NCBI GenBank assembly: GCA_021741065.1
Contig: JAIOYN010000001.1
Coordinates: forward strand, 1 to 64,000
DNA from: Sphingomonadaceae bacterium
Lineage (GTDB): Bacteria > Pseudomonadota > Alphaproteobacteria > Sphingomonadales > Sphingomonadaceae
DNA length: 64,000 nucleotides
Reading direction: 5' to 3'
This document shows positions 18,458 through 27,226 of the stretch, one piece after another (the first letter of the stretch is position 1; every line of letters starts with the position of its first letter). The notes beneath the pieces were generated by a model. That model did not search any database. It saw only the letters and a list, made by a program, of their open reading frames with translations, and was not told the origin of the DNA. A program made the translations under genes and the position numbers.

Positions 18458-19474
18458 TTAGAGCTTAACTAACATTTTGCCTGTGTTTTCGCCGCTGAAC
18501 AGTCCGATGAAAGCTTCAGGTGTTTTTTCCAGCCCATTCTTCACGGTTTCGCGACCCTTGACGGCCCCAGATTGAATAAGGGCCGCCATATCCGCATTAA
18601 ACTCTGGCACCTGCGCGTAGAAATCAGGGAAAAGGAAGCCTTTAATCATGACCCTTTTGCCAATGATCATAGGCAGATACTGCATCGGCTGCGCCTTAAA
18701 GTCATTATACACGTCAATCATGCCGCAAATGGCAAAGCGCGCCCATTCCTTGGATGTCGCAAGCGCAGCGTCAAAATGTTCCCCGCCGACATTATCGAAA
18801 TACACGTCAATACCGGTTTCGCCCATGTCCTTCAGCGCAGCCATCAATTGTGGCAGCACCTTGCCCGATTTATAATCAATCACGGCGTCTGCGCCCAGTT
18901 CTTTTACCCAAGCGCATTTGTCAGCGCCACCTGCCGAACCAATGACCTTCATACCTTTGGCTTTGGCAATTTGCGTAACAGTCGAGCCTACCGCGCCAGC
19001 CGCAGCAGAAACAAATATCACTTCACCCGCCTTAGCCTCGGCAACCTTTAACAAGCCGAACCATGCGGTGCCGCCGGGCATGCCGATGATGCTGAGCCAA
19101 TGTTGGTCTGGCACGCCCAAATCTGGTAATCTTACTGGGGGCATTCCGGCAGGCGGCGTTTTGTCACCGCCGAAAACGGCCGTGTCACGCCAGCCAGCCA
19201 TGTGCAGCACCTTTGCGCCAACGGGAAATTCGGCATTGTTGCTTTCGGTAACTGTGCCGACTGCGCCGCCCGTCATGGGTTCGCCCAACATAAACGGATC
19301 CGCATAGCTTTTGGCATCATTCATGCGTCCACGCATATATGGATCGACCGACAGCCAGCTATTGGTCACGCGAAACTCGTCCGCGCCAAGCGGCGCGTCT
19401 GGATGTTCAACAATCGCAAAATCACTGCTGTTGGGAAGCCCAACCGGGCGGCTAGCCAATGTCCATGCGCGCAT
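18458..19474 (-). CDS. NADP-dependent zinc-free medium-chain oxidoreductase
   Basis: A 338-residue medium-chain dehydrogenase/reductase of the leukotriene-B4-12-hydroxydehydrogenase/CurA group, which reduces activated double bonds (alkenals, alkenones) with NADPH. Seen: N-terminal PDAPLGADEFRVTNSWLSVDPYMRGRM, the MPGGTAWFGLLKVAEAKAGEVIFVSAAAGAVGSTVTQIAKAKG Rossmann segment at roughly 135-180, and VYFDNVGGEHFDAAL. No zinc-binding cysteines are present. The ATG overlaps the stop of the upstream amidohydrolase as TAATG, so translation is probably coupled. Third gene of the operon; the substrate is likely shared with its neighbours but unknown. Confidence 0.88.
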   Translation of the reverse strand: MRAWTLASRPVGLPNSSDFAIVEHPDAPLGADEFRVTNSWLSVDPYMRGRMNDAKSYADPFMLGEPMTGGAVGTVTESNNAEFPVGAKVLHMAGWRDTAVFGGDKTPPAGMPPVRLPDLGVPDQHWLSIIGMPGGTAWFGLLKVAEAKAGEVIFVSAAAGAVGSTVTQIAKAKGMKVIGSAGGADKCAWVKELGADAVIDYKSGKVLPQLMAALKDMGETGIDVYFDNVGGEHFDAALATSKEWARFAICGMIDVYNDFKAQPMQYLPMIIGKRVMIKGFLFPDFYAQVPEFNADMAALIQSGAVKGRETVKNGLEKTPEAFIGLFSGENTGKMLVKL

Positions 19475-21249
19475 TATCGTGTCTCTCCATTTGGTTTTTC
19501 TTCTGCAGCATGTGCTGCAGCATTTTTGTAAACGGGCCGTCCACCGACCCATGTTTCTTGAACCACTGCATTACGCAATTCACGAGGGCTTGCAAGCAAA
19601 GGGTCGATATCAATCAAGATGAAGTCGGCATAATGCCCAGGCGTCAGCGAACCAAACTTACCTTCTGCAAAAGCGGCATATGCCGCGCCTATCGTAAAAC
19701 CAGCAAGCGACTGTTCGCGCGTAACGCGTTCTTCGGGGCGCCAGCCACCAAAGGGTTGGCCTTGGGCATCTTCGCGCGTCATAGCGGCGGCAAGGCCAGC
19801 AAAGGGATCAGCCGATTCTACCGGCACGTCCGAACCAAAGGCGAGCTTCCCTCCGGCGCGTGCAATCGACTGCCACGCATATGCACCGTTCAGCCGATCT
19901 GAACCAAGCCGTGCCTCAGCCATCAAACGATCTGATGTCTGGTGTACCGGTTGCATCGAAGAAATAATGCCGTGCTTGCCAAGCTTTTGCAGATCCGATG
20001 GGTCAACGATCTGGACATGCTCAATCCGCCAGCGTTGATCACCCTTATAGGTTTCGGACAATTCTTCGATGGCACTGATGACTTCCGCATTGGCGGCGTC
20101 GCCGATGGCGTGAATGGCGGTTTGGAAGCCATCCATAGATGCGCGTACCAGAAGGTTGCGGATTTCCGCGCTCGCCAAAAATTGAAGACCCGTTTGCCCA
20201 GCGGCATCGGCATAAGGTTTTTTCAACCAAGCGCCGCGGCTGCCTAACGCTCCATCGAGGTACAGCTTTACCCCGCCAAGCCGGAGCTTGTCGTTGTACA
20301 ACCATGGGCTGGGTCGTGGCCCAGCAATAGCGACCATGTTATCAATACCGCCCGCATAAGCGAAAATCCGTACCGTTAACCAGCCAGCATCCCCCGCTCG
20401 GCGATAGCTTTGCCAGTCGTCCATAGATGTGCCCATGTCGGCAATGGCGGTGATACCTAAGCTGTGCAACTTTTTCTGCGCCTCACCTAAGGCAATATCG
20501 CGCTCCAGTGGCTTGGGTATTGGCACAAATTTGCCAACCAACTCCGCCGCGGCGTCAACAAATATGCCGCTTGGTTTTCCGCTGATAAGCTCAATACGTC
20601 CGCCCGGCCGTGATTTTGACGCGACATTTACGCCAGCGATTTCCATCGCGCGGCTGTTAGCCCATCCGGCATGGCCATCGACGCGCTCAAGCCAAACCGG
20701 CCGGTCACTGACAGCCGCGTCAAGGTCTTGTGCCGTCGGAAAGCGGCCAAGGCCCCATTTTTCTTGGTTCCAACCACGCCCAATAATCCAGCGGCGTTCG
20801 GGATATTTCGCAGCATAAGCCGTTATCGCGGCCTGCGCTTCGGCAAGGCTATTCGTGGTGGAGAGGTCAAGCGTTAGTAATTGGAAACCAAGGCCCATGA
20901 CGTGGCCATGCGCGTCAATCAGGCCCGGCAACAATGTCGCGCCGCGCCCGTCCAACCGGAAATCAAGTTGCTTGGGTAGATCTCCCTTTTTGGTGCGTAA
21001 TTCGGTCACCTTACCATCGCTGCCCACCAGCATGGCGTTAAAACGGATCACCTTGCCATCTTTGTCGAGCGTAATGCCGTTAACATTTTCGACAAGCCCG
21101 TCGGCGAAAGCGGGCGATGCGGCAGAACTCGCAAAAAGGGCGATCGCGCATAACTTCAAGAATAGCCATTTCTTGTCTGACAGGAACGTGGCTTTGAACG
21201 AGGACGGGGCTTGAAGACGGAGCGCCATTGATAATGCGGCTTTCTTCAT
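19474..21249 (-). CDS. Exported YtcJ-like amidohydrolase
   Basis: A 591-residue metal-dependent hydrolase of the YtcJ-like amidohydrolase family (amidohydrolase_3). An N-terminal hydrophobic segment (LFLKLCAIALFASSAASPAFA) preceded by lysines looks like a signal peptide, suggesting a periplasmic enzyme. Metal motifs: LPGLIDAHGHVMGLG around residue 110, the HAIGDAANAEVISAI block, WRIEHVQIVDPSD and, late, LAFGSDVPVESADPF supplying the last Asp. Family members hydrolyse amide or ester bonds in diverse N-acyl or cyclic compounds, so the substrate cannot be named. Start overlaps the stop of the upstream dehydrogenase (ATGA) and its own stop overlaps the next start. Confidence 0.87.
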   Translation of the reverse strand: MKKAALSMALRLQAPSSFKATFLSDKKWLFLKLCAIALFASSAASPAFADGLVENVNGITLDKDGKVIRFNAMLVGSDGKVTELRTKKGDLPKQLDFRLDGRGATLLPGLIDAHGHVMGLGFQLLTLDLSTTNSLAEAQAAITAYAAKYPERRWIIGRGWNQEKWGLGRFPTAQDLDAAVSDRPVWLERVDGHAGWANSRAMEIAGVNVASKSRPGGRIELISGKPSGIFVDAAAELVGKFVPIPKPLERDIALGEAQKKLHSLGITAIADMGTSMDDWQSYRRAGDAGWLTVRIFAYAGGIDNMVAIAGPRPSPWLYNDKLRLGGVKLYLDGALGSRGAWLKKPYADAAGQTGLQFLASAEIRNLLVRASMDGFQTAIHAIGDAANAEVISAIEELSETYKGDQRWRIEHVQIVDPSDLQKLGKHGIISSMQPVHQTSDRLMAEARLGSDRLNGAYAWQSIARAGGKLAFGSDVPVESADPFAGLAAAMTREDAQGQPFGGWRPEERVTREQSLAGFTIGAAYAAFAEGKFGSLTPGHYADFILIDIDPLLASPRELRNAVVQETWVGGRPVYKNAAAHAAEEKPNGETR

Positions 21250-22115
21250 CCTTTAGGCAATCTTTTCACAATCGCACTGGTATCCAGACGGCCTCCGCCC
21301 ATATGCTGCACATCGGCGTAAAACTGGTCGATGATCGCGGTGATGGGCAGAGTTGCACCAACCGCGCGCGCTTCGTCGAATGCTAATCCAAGGTCTTTAC
21401 GCATCCAATCGACGGCAAAGCCAAAATCGAACTTATCCTCCGCCATACTGGCCCAGCGATTATCCATTTGCCAGCTTTGTGCCGCGCCGCCTGAAATGGC
21501 TTCATATACCTTTGCAACGTCGAGTTCAGCGGACTGCGCAAATCGCAAAGCCTCTGATAAAGACTGGATGATACCAGCAAAGGCGATTTGATTGCACATC
21601 TTGGTGATTTGCCCCGTACCGGGGCCGCCGACATGTACAATACGTTTGGAATAAGCCGCGATAATGGGTGAGGCTGCCGCGACAGAGGCTTCTGTCCCGC
21701 CGCACATGATGGACAAGGTTCCGTTCTCGGCCCCCGCCTGCCCACCGGTCACAGGCGCATCAACGATCAATAAACCCCGCGATTTCGCTTCAACACCGAG
21801 CTGTCGCGCAATGCGCGCGGAGACGGTGGTATGATCGATGTACAGGCTGCCCTTGGTCATCGCCGAGAACGCCCCGTCGCGGCCAACCGTCACACCGGAC
21901 AAGTCATCATCTGTGCCGACGCAGCTAATCACGACCTCGGCATCTTGAGCCGCATCTGCTGGCGAGCTGGCAAGCGCGCCACCATAAGCTTCGATCCATT
22001 TCTCGGCCTTAGCGCGCGAACGATTATACACCGTCAAATCATGCCCCGCCTGTTTGAGATGCCGAGCCATCGGGCCGCCCATGACGCCCAATCCGATAAA
22101 AGCTATTCTGGTCAT
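21246..22115 (-). CDS. NAD(P)-dependent beta-hydroxyacid dehydrogenase (3-hydroxyisobutyrate type)
   Basis: A 289-residue enzyme of the 3-hydroxyisobutyrate/tartronate semialdehyde reductase family. The Rossmann motif IAFIGLGVMGGPMARHL opens the protein. DAPVTGGQAGAENGTLSIMCGG at about 122-145 is the substrate-binding block. The catalytic lysine follows in GTGQITKMCNQIAFAG, and the C-terminal helical domain has DLGLAFDEARAVGATLPIT. It is the first gene of a three-gene minus-strand operon with overlapping junctions (dehydrogenase, exported amidohydrolase, ene-reductase-like MDR), diverging from threonine dehydratase about 56 bases away. Valine catabolism is possible, but no mmsA or acyl-CoA genes accompany it. 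Confidence 0.88.
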   Translation of the reverse strand: MTRIAFIGLGVMGGPMARHLKQAGHDLTVYNRSRAKAEKWIEAYGGALASSPADAAQDAEVVISCVGTDDDLSGVTVGRDGAFSAMTKGSLYIDHTTVSARIARQLGVEAKSRGLLIVDAPVTGGQAGAENGTLSIMCGGTEASVAAASPIIAAYSKRIVHVGGPGTGQITKMCNQIAFAGIIQSLSEALRFAQSAELDVAKVYEAISGGAAQSWQMDNRWASMAEDKFDFGFAVDWMRKDLGLAFDEARAVGATLPITAIIDQFYADVQHMGGGRLDTSAIVKRLPKG

Positions 22116-22171
22116 TCTTTAGCCTTAATGTCTGTTTTCAGTTAACGCCAGATGCGTTAGGGCCATTTTAT

Positions 22172-23392
22172 ATGTCTGACCTATTGACCCTGGACCATGT
22201 CCGCGCCGCCCATGACCGTATTCGCGATTCCATCGTGGCAACGCCAACCCTGCACAGCCAAACTTTGTCGAAGTTGACGGGTGCAAATATTTACCTGAAA
22301 TTCGAAAACTTGCAGTTTACCGCAGCCTATAAGGAGCGTGGCGCGCTGAACGCGATCCTGCTGCTTTCGGAAGAGCAACGCAGCAAGGGCGTGATCGCGG
22401 CGTCTGCCGGTAACCATGCGCAGGGGCTGAGCTTTCATGGCACGCGCCTTGGCATTCCCGTGACTATCGTCATGCCTGTACCAACGCCAACGGTTAAGGT
22501 CATGCAGACCGAGAGTGTTGGCGGCAAAGTGGTGCTGTTTGGGGAAACTTTTGATGATGCCTACAAACATGCACGGCAACTGGAAGCTGAGCAAGGTTTG
22601 ACCTTTGTGCACCCATTCGATGACCCGATTGTCGCCGCAGGGCAGGGTACTGTCGCGCTTGAAATGCTTGAGAGCATTCCGTCACTCGACATGCTTGTCG
22701 TGCCTATTGGCGGCGGCGGCTTGCTATCTGGTATGGGGACGGCGGCGCGCGCGTTGAAGCCTGATATTGGGCTCATTGGGGTTCAAGCGGAGCTTTATCC
22801 ATCAATGTATGCTTTGCTGAACAATCTGCAAATGCCTTGCGAAGGGGACACTTTGGCGGAGGGCATCGCGGTCAAAATACCAGGTACATTCACCAGCGAA
22901 GTTATCCGCGAGCTGGTGGACGAAATTGTCTTGGTGAATGAGGCGGAATTGGAAACCGCGGTCAGCCTGCTGCTACAGATTGAAAAGACAGTTGTGGAAG
23001 GTGCAGGTGCGGCGGGTCTTGCTGCGGTGATGGCCCATCCGGAGAAATTTGCAGGCAAAAATGTTGGCGTCGTCCTTTGCGGCGGCAATATCGATACACG
23101 GTTGCTGGCGAACGTCCTTTTGCGGGACCTTGCGCGGTCGGGTCGCCTGGCGCGCTTGCGTTTAGCTCTTCAGGACCGCCCCGGCGCGCTTTACAAGGTG
23201 ATGCGCTTGTTCAACGAACATAATGTCAACATCATCGAAATTTACCATCAGCGGATTTTTACGACCTTGCCAGCCAAGGGATTGATCACCGACATTGAAT
23301 GCGAAGCGCGGGATGCCAATCAATTACAAGGACTGGTTGATGGTTTGAATATTGGTGGCTACAAAGTCGAACGGGTAGAGCTTAACAAATAA
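22172..23392 (+). CDS. ilvA: Threonine ammonia-lyase (threonine dehydratase)
   Basis: A 406-residue PLP enzyme deaminating threonine to 2-oxobutyrate, the first step toward isoleucine. The PLP lysine is in FTAAYKERGALNA (about residue 57), the serine/threonine-binding ASAGNHAQGLSFHG follows, and the phosphate loop is PIGGGGLLSGMGTA. The C-terminus from residue ~330 is a single ACT domain (RPGALYKVMRLFNEHNVNIIEIYHQR), as in the mid-length TdcB/IlvA2 types that respond to amino acids; the classical biosynthetic enzyme has two longer regulatory repeats. Whether it serves synthesis or catabolism is therefore open. Monocistronic. Confidence 0.93.
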   Translation: MSDLLTLDHVRAAHDRIRDSIVATPTLHSQTLSKLTGANIYLKFENLQFTAAYKERGALNAILLLSEEQRSKGVIAASAGNHAQGLSFHGTRLGIPVTIVMPVPTPTVKVMQTESVGGKVVLFGETFDDAYKHARQLEAEQGLTFVHPFDDPIVAAGQGTVALEMLESIPSLDMLVVPIGGGGLLSGMGTAARALKPDIGLIGVQAELYPSMYALLNNLQMPCEGDTLAEGIAVKIPGTFTSEVIRELVDEIVLVNEAELETAVSLLLQIEKTVVEGAGAAGLAAVMAHPEKFAGKNVGVVLCGGNIDTRLLANVLLRDLARSGRLARLRLALQDRPGALYKVMRLFNEHNVNIIEIYHQRIFTTLPAKGLITDIECEARDANQLQGLVDGLNIGGYKVERVELNK

Positions 23393-23496
23393 GCAGGCAC
23401 CGAAGAAAGACGGTAAATGCGCTTTTCAGCATAGGATGAACCGCGCACAAAAGGCAAATAATGCATTAAAGGTCAATGCTGCCCAGCGGAGAGAAT

Positions 23497-24246
23497 ATGA
23501 GCGCACCAGTCCGTTTCCCGCGATTTTTTGTGACTAGCCCTGGCCCTTGTCCTTATTTGCCGGGCAAAACCGAACGGAAAGTTTTTACAGAGCTCAACGG
23601 TAGCCATGCCGATGAATTGAACGAAGCGCTTGGTCGCATAGGTTTTCGCCGTAGTCAGAATGTCGCATACCGACCAAGTTGCCTGGACTGTAAGGCATGT
23701 GTATCGGTGCGCGTACGAACGGACGAGTTCCGGCCAAATGCCACACAGCGCCGGATTTTGCGGCGCAATGCTGATCTGGTTGTGAGCGCCTGCCGCCCTT
23801 GGTCAACGACTGAGCAATATGATCTTTTGAGCCGCTACCTTTCCTCACGCCATCCCGACGGCGGCATGGCGAATATGGATGATATGGATTATGCGGATAT
23901 GGTCGAACAATCGCCCGTGCGCAGTCAAGTGATTGAATATCGAACCCCGCCGCGTTTCGGCCGGATTGGGGAATTAGTGGGCGCGTGCCTAACCGATCAG
24001 CAGAGCGACGGCATGTCGATGATCTATAGCTTTTACGATACAGAGATTGCAGGCCGATCCGGCCTCGGCAACTTCATCATCATGGACCATATTATGCGCG
24101 CAAAAGCCGCAGGGCTTCCTTATGTCTATTTGGGCTATTGGGTGAATGGTGCGGCACGGATGCATTATAAGACCCGGTATAGGCCGTTGGAGCGTCTTGG
24201 ACCCGAGGGGTGGGAATGTTTCGATCCCGATGCTGAGGCGGTTTAG
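23497..24246 (+). CDS. bpt: Arginyl/leucyl-tRNA--protein transferase (Bpt type)
   Basis: A 249-residue aminoacyl-tRNA-protein transferase. Bpt proteins attach leucine to N-terminal Asp/Glu, feeding substrates to the ClpS/ClpAP N-end degradation pathway. Family marks: [50 protein letters not shown] with the conserved Cys pair, and [42 protein letters not shown] near the end. The start is the ATG of [11 protein letters not shown] because GGAGAG lies just upstream; an in-frame ATG seven codons earlier lacks a ribosome site. Convergent with the sulfoxide reductase gene. Confidence 0.93.
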   Translation: MSAPVRFPRFFVTSPGPCPYLPGKTERKVFTELNGSHADELNEALGRIGFRRSQNVAYRPSCLDCKACVSVRVRTDEFRPNATQRRILRRNADLVVSACRPWSTTEQYDLLSRYLSSRHPDGGMANMDDMDYADMVEQSPVRSQVIEYRTPPRFGRIGELVGACLTDQQSDGMSMIYSFYDTEIAGRSGLGNFIIMDHIMRAKAAGLPYVYLGYWVNGAARMHYKTRYRPLERLGPEGWECFDPDAEAV

Positions 24247-24264
24247 AATTGCCCTTTAGGCCAT

Positions 24265-24747
24265 TCAAATTCTGTCAGCGATAATCTTGGCGAGTATCTC
24301 GATGCCCTTTGCGTCTTCGGCATCAAAGCGGTTGAGTGTTGGGCTATCAAGGTCAATCACCGCGATAACCGTGCCATTAAGCTGCACAGGCACAACCAGT
24401 TCGGATGCGCTAATGACATCGCAGGCAATATGACCTGGGAAAGCGTGCACATCTGCCACCAATTGCGTCTCGCCGGATTGCGCGGCGGTGCCACAAACAC
24501 CTTTGCCAAAGGGTATCCGAATGCAGGCTGCCTTGCCCTGAAAGGGCCCTAAGACGAGTTCGCCATCGACCACGCGGTAGAAGCCCGTCCAGTTCACGTC
24601 CGGCAGATATTCCCAAAGTAAAGCCGCGATGTTCGCCATATTAGCGACAGCATCGTCCTCGCTACCGGTTAGAGCGTCAGCGGTGCGCGCCAATTCGGTA
24701 TACAGTTCGGCTTTGGGTGCTGCCGCATCAATTTCAAATGTGTACAT
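24265..24747 (-). CDS. msrC: Free methionine-(R)-sulfoxide reductase (GAF domain)
   Basis: A 160-residue single-GAF-domain enzyme reducing free methionine-R-sulfoxide via thioredoxin. Family block WEYLPDVNWTGFYRVVDGELVLGPFQGKAACIRIPFGKGVCGTAA contains the first two redox cysteines, with the catalytic third in HIACDVISASELVVPV. All three expected cysteines are present, so it should be active. The arfB gene lies immediately upstream on the same strand (12 bases), suggesting cotranscription; otherwise no functional link is obvious. Confidence 0.93.
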   Translation of the reverse strand: MYTFEIDAAAPKAELYTELARTADALTGSEDDAVANMANIAALLWEYLPDVNWTGFYRVVDGELVLGPFQGKAACIRIPFGKGVCGTAAQSGETQLVADVHAFPGHIACDVISASELVVPVQLNGTVIAVIDLDSPTLNRFDAEDAKGIEILAKIIADRI

Positions 24748-24759
24748 CGTCTTGCCTTA

Positions 24760-25161
24760 TCAATCGAAACTGACCTTGCCACGGTTTTTCTTGATCGTGG
24801 ATCGGCCCTTTTTGGTTTCAACCCGCCGTGCTTTGGCCGCCTTGCTTGGCTTGGTAGCGACACGGCGGGGTTGGCGGATATGTGCGCGGTCGATGAGTTC
24901 GATGACCCGCGCGCGCGCATCCTGCCGATTGGCCTCTCGTGTGCGGTGGCTGCGCGCGGTGACGATCAGTTCACCCAATATCGTCATCTTGCTCCCCGCC
25001 AGAATTTTCAACTGGCGAAAGGCATAAGGCTGCAGACCCAATGCATAAACATCGACACGCAATTGGCAGGCGGTCGCAACTTTATTGACATTCTGCCCAC
25101 CCGGCCCGGTTGAGGCCAAGAAGGTTTCTTCAAGATATTCTTCGGGAAGGTCAAAGGCCAT
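24760..25161 (-). CDS. arfB: Alternative ribosome-rescue factor ArfB
   Basis: A 133-residue class-I release-factor-like peptidyl-tRNA hydrolase that rescues ribosomes stalled on non-stop mRNA. The GGQ catalytic motif is in STGPGGQNVNKVAT near residue 25, and the protein ends in a lysine/arginine-rich tail (ATKPSKAAKARRVETKKGRS) that occupies the empty mRNA channel, both diagnostic of ArfB/YaeJ as opposed to full-length release factors. Start taken at the ATG of MAFDLPEEYLEE; a TTG 21 bases upstream is in frame but no ribosome site supports either. Downstream gene msrC follows within 12 bases. Confidence 0.92.
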   Translation of the reverse strand: MAFDLPEEYLEETFLASTGPGGQNVNKVATACQLRVDVYALGLQPYAFRQLKILAGSKMTILGELIVTARSHRTREANRQDARARVIELIDRAHIRQPRRVATKPSKAAKARRVETKKGRSTIKKNRGKVSFD

Positions 25162-25230
25162 AATGACGGTTGTAACAGCCAACGCGACATTTTGCTAATG
25201 TCACAACCGCTCGCCTAACGCTGAGGTGGA

Positions 25231-25944
25231 TTACCGCGAGTCCACCAGAACGATTTCGGCGTCCTCAATTGCGGTTATGGTTATGGTGCCTTCGCCGATG
25301 GCCACACCGTCCCGGGCAAGCGCACGCTCTCCGTCAATCTCAACCGCGCCGCTTGCTGGCACCATATAGGCATGCCGATTGGCGCCAACGGCATATTTCA
25401 GACTGTCACCCGCTTTGATCGTGGCCCCAAGCACGCGGGCGTCAGTGCGGATGGGCAAGGCATCATTATCCTCGTCAAAGCCGCTGGCCAGAATTTGCCA
25501 TGCCCCCGAACGGTCATTTTTGGGGAATGGTTTGGCACCCCAACTTGGTTCGCCGCCGGTACGATTTGGCATGATCCAGATTTGGAACAAGGTGGTGGGC
25601 TCATTTTCCAGATTGTATTCCGCATGGCGAATGCCGCTGCCTGCACTCATAACTTGAACATCGCCTGCCGCGGTGCGGCCTTCATTACCAAGATTGTCCT
25701 TGTGCGTGATTGCACCAGTTCGGACATAAGTGATAATTTCCATGTCGGCATGCGGATGAGGCGGAAAGCCAGACTGCGGTGCGATCACGTCATCATTCCA
25801 AACGCGGATCGCACCCCAGCTCATCCGCGCTGCGTCGTGATAGTTGCCGAATGAAAAATGGTGATGTGCGTCAAGCCAGCCATGGTTCGCCGCGCCCAGC
25901 GTTTCAAAAGGGCGAATTTCAAATTTCGTTTTTGCGTCGGTCAT
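25231..25944 (-). CDS. Pirin family protein (quercetinase-like bicupin)
   Basis: A 237-residue pirin of the YhhW type. The N-terminal cupin has HHHFSFGNYHD and FPPHPHADMEIITYV with the metal-binding histidines, followed by the inter-motif DVQVMSAGSGIRHAEYN. The C-terminal domain is a second, metal-free cupin. Bacterial pirins show quercetin 2,3-dioxygenase activity or act as redox-linked co-regulators. The ATG at 25944 begins MTDAKTKFEIRPF; the frame upstream is open by chance. Upstream and divergent lie the remains of a LysR regulator, the usual partner arrangement for this family in proteobacteria. Confidence 0.92.
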   Translation of the reverse strand: MTDAKTKFEIRPFETLGAANHGWLDAHHHFSFGNYHDAARMSWGAIRVWNDDVIAPQSGFPPHPHADMEIITYVRTGAITHKDNLGNEGRTAAGDVQVMSAGSGIRHAEYNLENEPTTLFQIWIMPNRTGGEPSWGAKPFPKNDRSGAWQILASGFDEDNDALPIRTDARVLGATIKAGDSLKYAVGANRHAYMVPASGAVEIDGERALARDGVAIGEGTITITAIEDAEIVLVDSR

Positions 25945-26043
25945 GTCGCGCACTCCATCGGCAGGGTGTTTTTGATATGCCCAACATAGCGCAGGATATT
26001 GGCATTTAAATGGAAACATTAGAAACATGTTGTTTCCAATATT

Positions 26044-26229
26044 AATCTGCCTGATTTGGGGGCTTTGGGCATTCTTGCTTATGTGGTGGAGCACAAAAGC
26101 TTCACCAATGTGGTCTGTGGCGTTGCATCTGGTTACAGCGTCTGGCACCATTCGGCCTCATATGGGAACTGCGCTTATAGAATATATGGTCGCGCAGCTC
26201 GGACGCTGAGGTTGTTTACACCCATAAGT
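26044..26229 (+). pseudogene. Decayed LysR-family regulator, N-terminal DNA-binding domain only
   Basis: Three short pieces in two frames together read as a LysR helix-turn-helix domain. Piece one (26044-26112) is LPDLGALGILAYVVEHKSFTNV, the usual first helix region. Piece two, in another frame (about 26134-26208), includes SGTIRPHMGTALIEYMVAQLG, resembling the recognition helix and linker start. Piece three, back in the first frame (to 26229), is LRLFTPIS, matching the common VRLFTRT end of the domain. Two compensating frameshifts, no ATG in frame and no effector domain show that the gene is dead. Its divergent position to pirin fits a former regulator of pirin. An imperfect GGAAAC..GTTTCC repeat at 26011-26036 may be its old operator. 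Confidence 0.65.
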
Positions 26230-26492
26230 TTCCGCCTTTGCAAATCTGTGCTCCTGATTCCGAGGTCAATTCCCACAAATGTTACAAAGCACACGATAAA
26301 ATTTACATTTTTATAGAAGCTGTAGCTCCGGAAAAATAGTTATTTTCTGTGAACAAAAATACCACAATCCTTAAAAATCATAATATTAACATCAAATTCA
26401 TCTTTCAGGTTGGTTCCTGTTATGGTTAATAAGGTTCGAAGCACGGCTGGATGAATTCGCGCGGATCCGAGGTTTTGAACAGGGGGTTCCCT
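26230..26492 (+). promoter_or_regulatory. AT-rich upstream region of ctrA
   Basis: About 260 AT-rich bases precede the CtrA-type regulator gene. One GATTC (a GANTC site for the cell-cycle methylase CcrM) is at 26256-26260. Several TTAA elements occur (26371, 26386, 26421 region), but I do not find the exact TTAA-N7-TTAA spacing of a consensus CtrA box. The ribosome site is AGGGGG six bases before the ATG. Promoter elements cannot be pinned down by eye. Confidence 0.4.
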
Positions 26493-27206
26493 ATGCGTGT
26501 TCTTTTGATTGAAGATGAACCTACCACGGCGAAGGCCATTGAACTCATGCTCGCCGCGGAAGGGTTCACTGTCTACAAGACTGCCTCGGGGGAGGAGGGT
26601 GTCGATCTGGGCATGCTCTATGATTATGACGTCATTTTACTCGATTTAAACTTACCCGACCTACACGGTTATGATGTTTTGAAACAACTGCGTGTTGGCA
26701 AAGTGCAAACGCCTGTGCTTGTTCTGTCAGGCATTAGTGAGATGGAGACTAAGGCTCGCTCCTTTGGCTTTGGGGCCGATGATTATGTCACGAAGCCATT
26801 TGATCGCGCGGAACTGATTGCGCGCATCCATGCGGTTGTGCGCCGATCAAAAGGCCATTCACAGTCCGTGATCCGCACGGGTAAATTGTCAGTGAACCTC
26901 GACAGCAAAACTGTTGAAGTCGATGGCAGCCGCGTGCACCTTACGGGCAAGGAATATGCGATGCTTGAGCTTTTGAGCCTGCGTAAAGGCACTACGCTGA
27001 CTAAGGAAATGTTCTTGAACCATCTCTATGGCGGCAGGGACGAGCCTGAATGGAAAATTATCGACGTCTTCATCTGTAAACTTCGCAAGAAATTGGCGCT
27101 GGCCTGTGGCGGTGAAAATTATATCGAAACGGTGTGGGGTCGTGGTTATGTGCTCCGCGATTTCGACCAGGTAGAGCAGTTCGTCGCCGAGCGCGGCCTG
27201 ACCTAA
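26493..27206 (+). CDS. ctrA: CtrA-type response regulator
   Basis: A 237-residue OmpR-class regulator closely matching CtrA, the alphaproteobacterial master regulator of cell cycle, motility and division genes. The receiver starts [20 protein letters not shown], with phosphoacceptor Asp51 (ILLDLNLPD) and Lys in DDYVTKPF. The C-terminal winged helix has [34 protein letters not shown] and [13 protein letters not shown]. Differences from the usual Ctr[13 protein letters not shown] instead of GGMDEPELKIID, and a C-terminus FVAERGLT without the final Ala-Ala that ClpXP recognises in Caulobacter. It could be the housekeeping CtrA of this lineage or a paralogue. The upstream in-frame ATG at 26451 lacks a ribosome site. 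Confidence 0.88.
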   Translation: MRVLLIEDEPTTAKAIELMLAAEGFTVYKTASGEEGVDLGMLYDYDVILLDLNLPDLHGYDVLKQLRVGKVQTPVLVLSGISEMETKARSFGFGADDYVTKPFDRAELIARIHAVVRRSKGHSQSVIRTGKLSVNLDSKTVEVDGSRVHLTGKEYAMLELLSLRKGTTLTKEMFLNHLYGGRDEPEWKIIDVFICKLRKKLALACGGENYIETVWGRGYVLRDFDQVEQFVAERGLT

Positions 27207-27226
27207 ACCCCATGGCTATATGTGAC

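Noticed and set aside
26371-26389. CtrA autoregulatory box upstream of ctrA
   Set aside because: Two TTAA elements are 11 bases apart, not the 7 required by the consensus, and the region is AT-rich enough for this to be chance.
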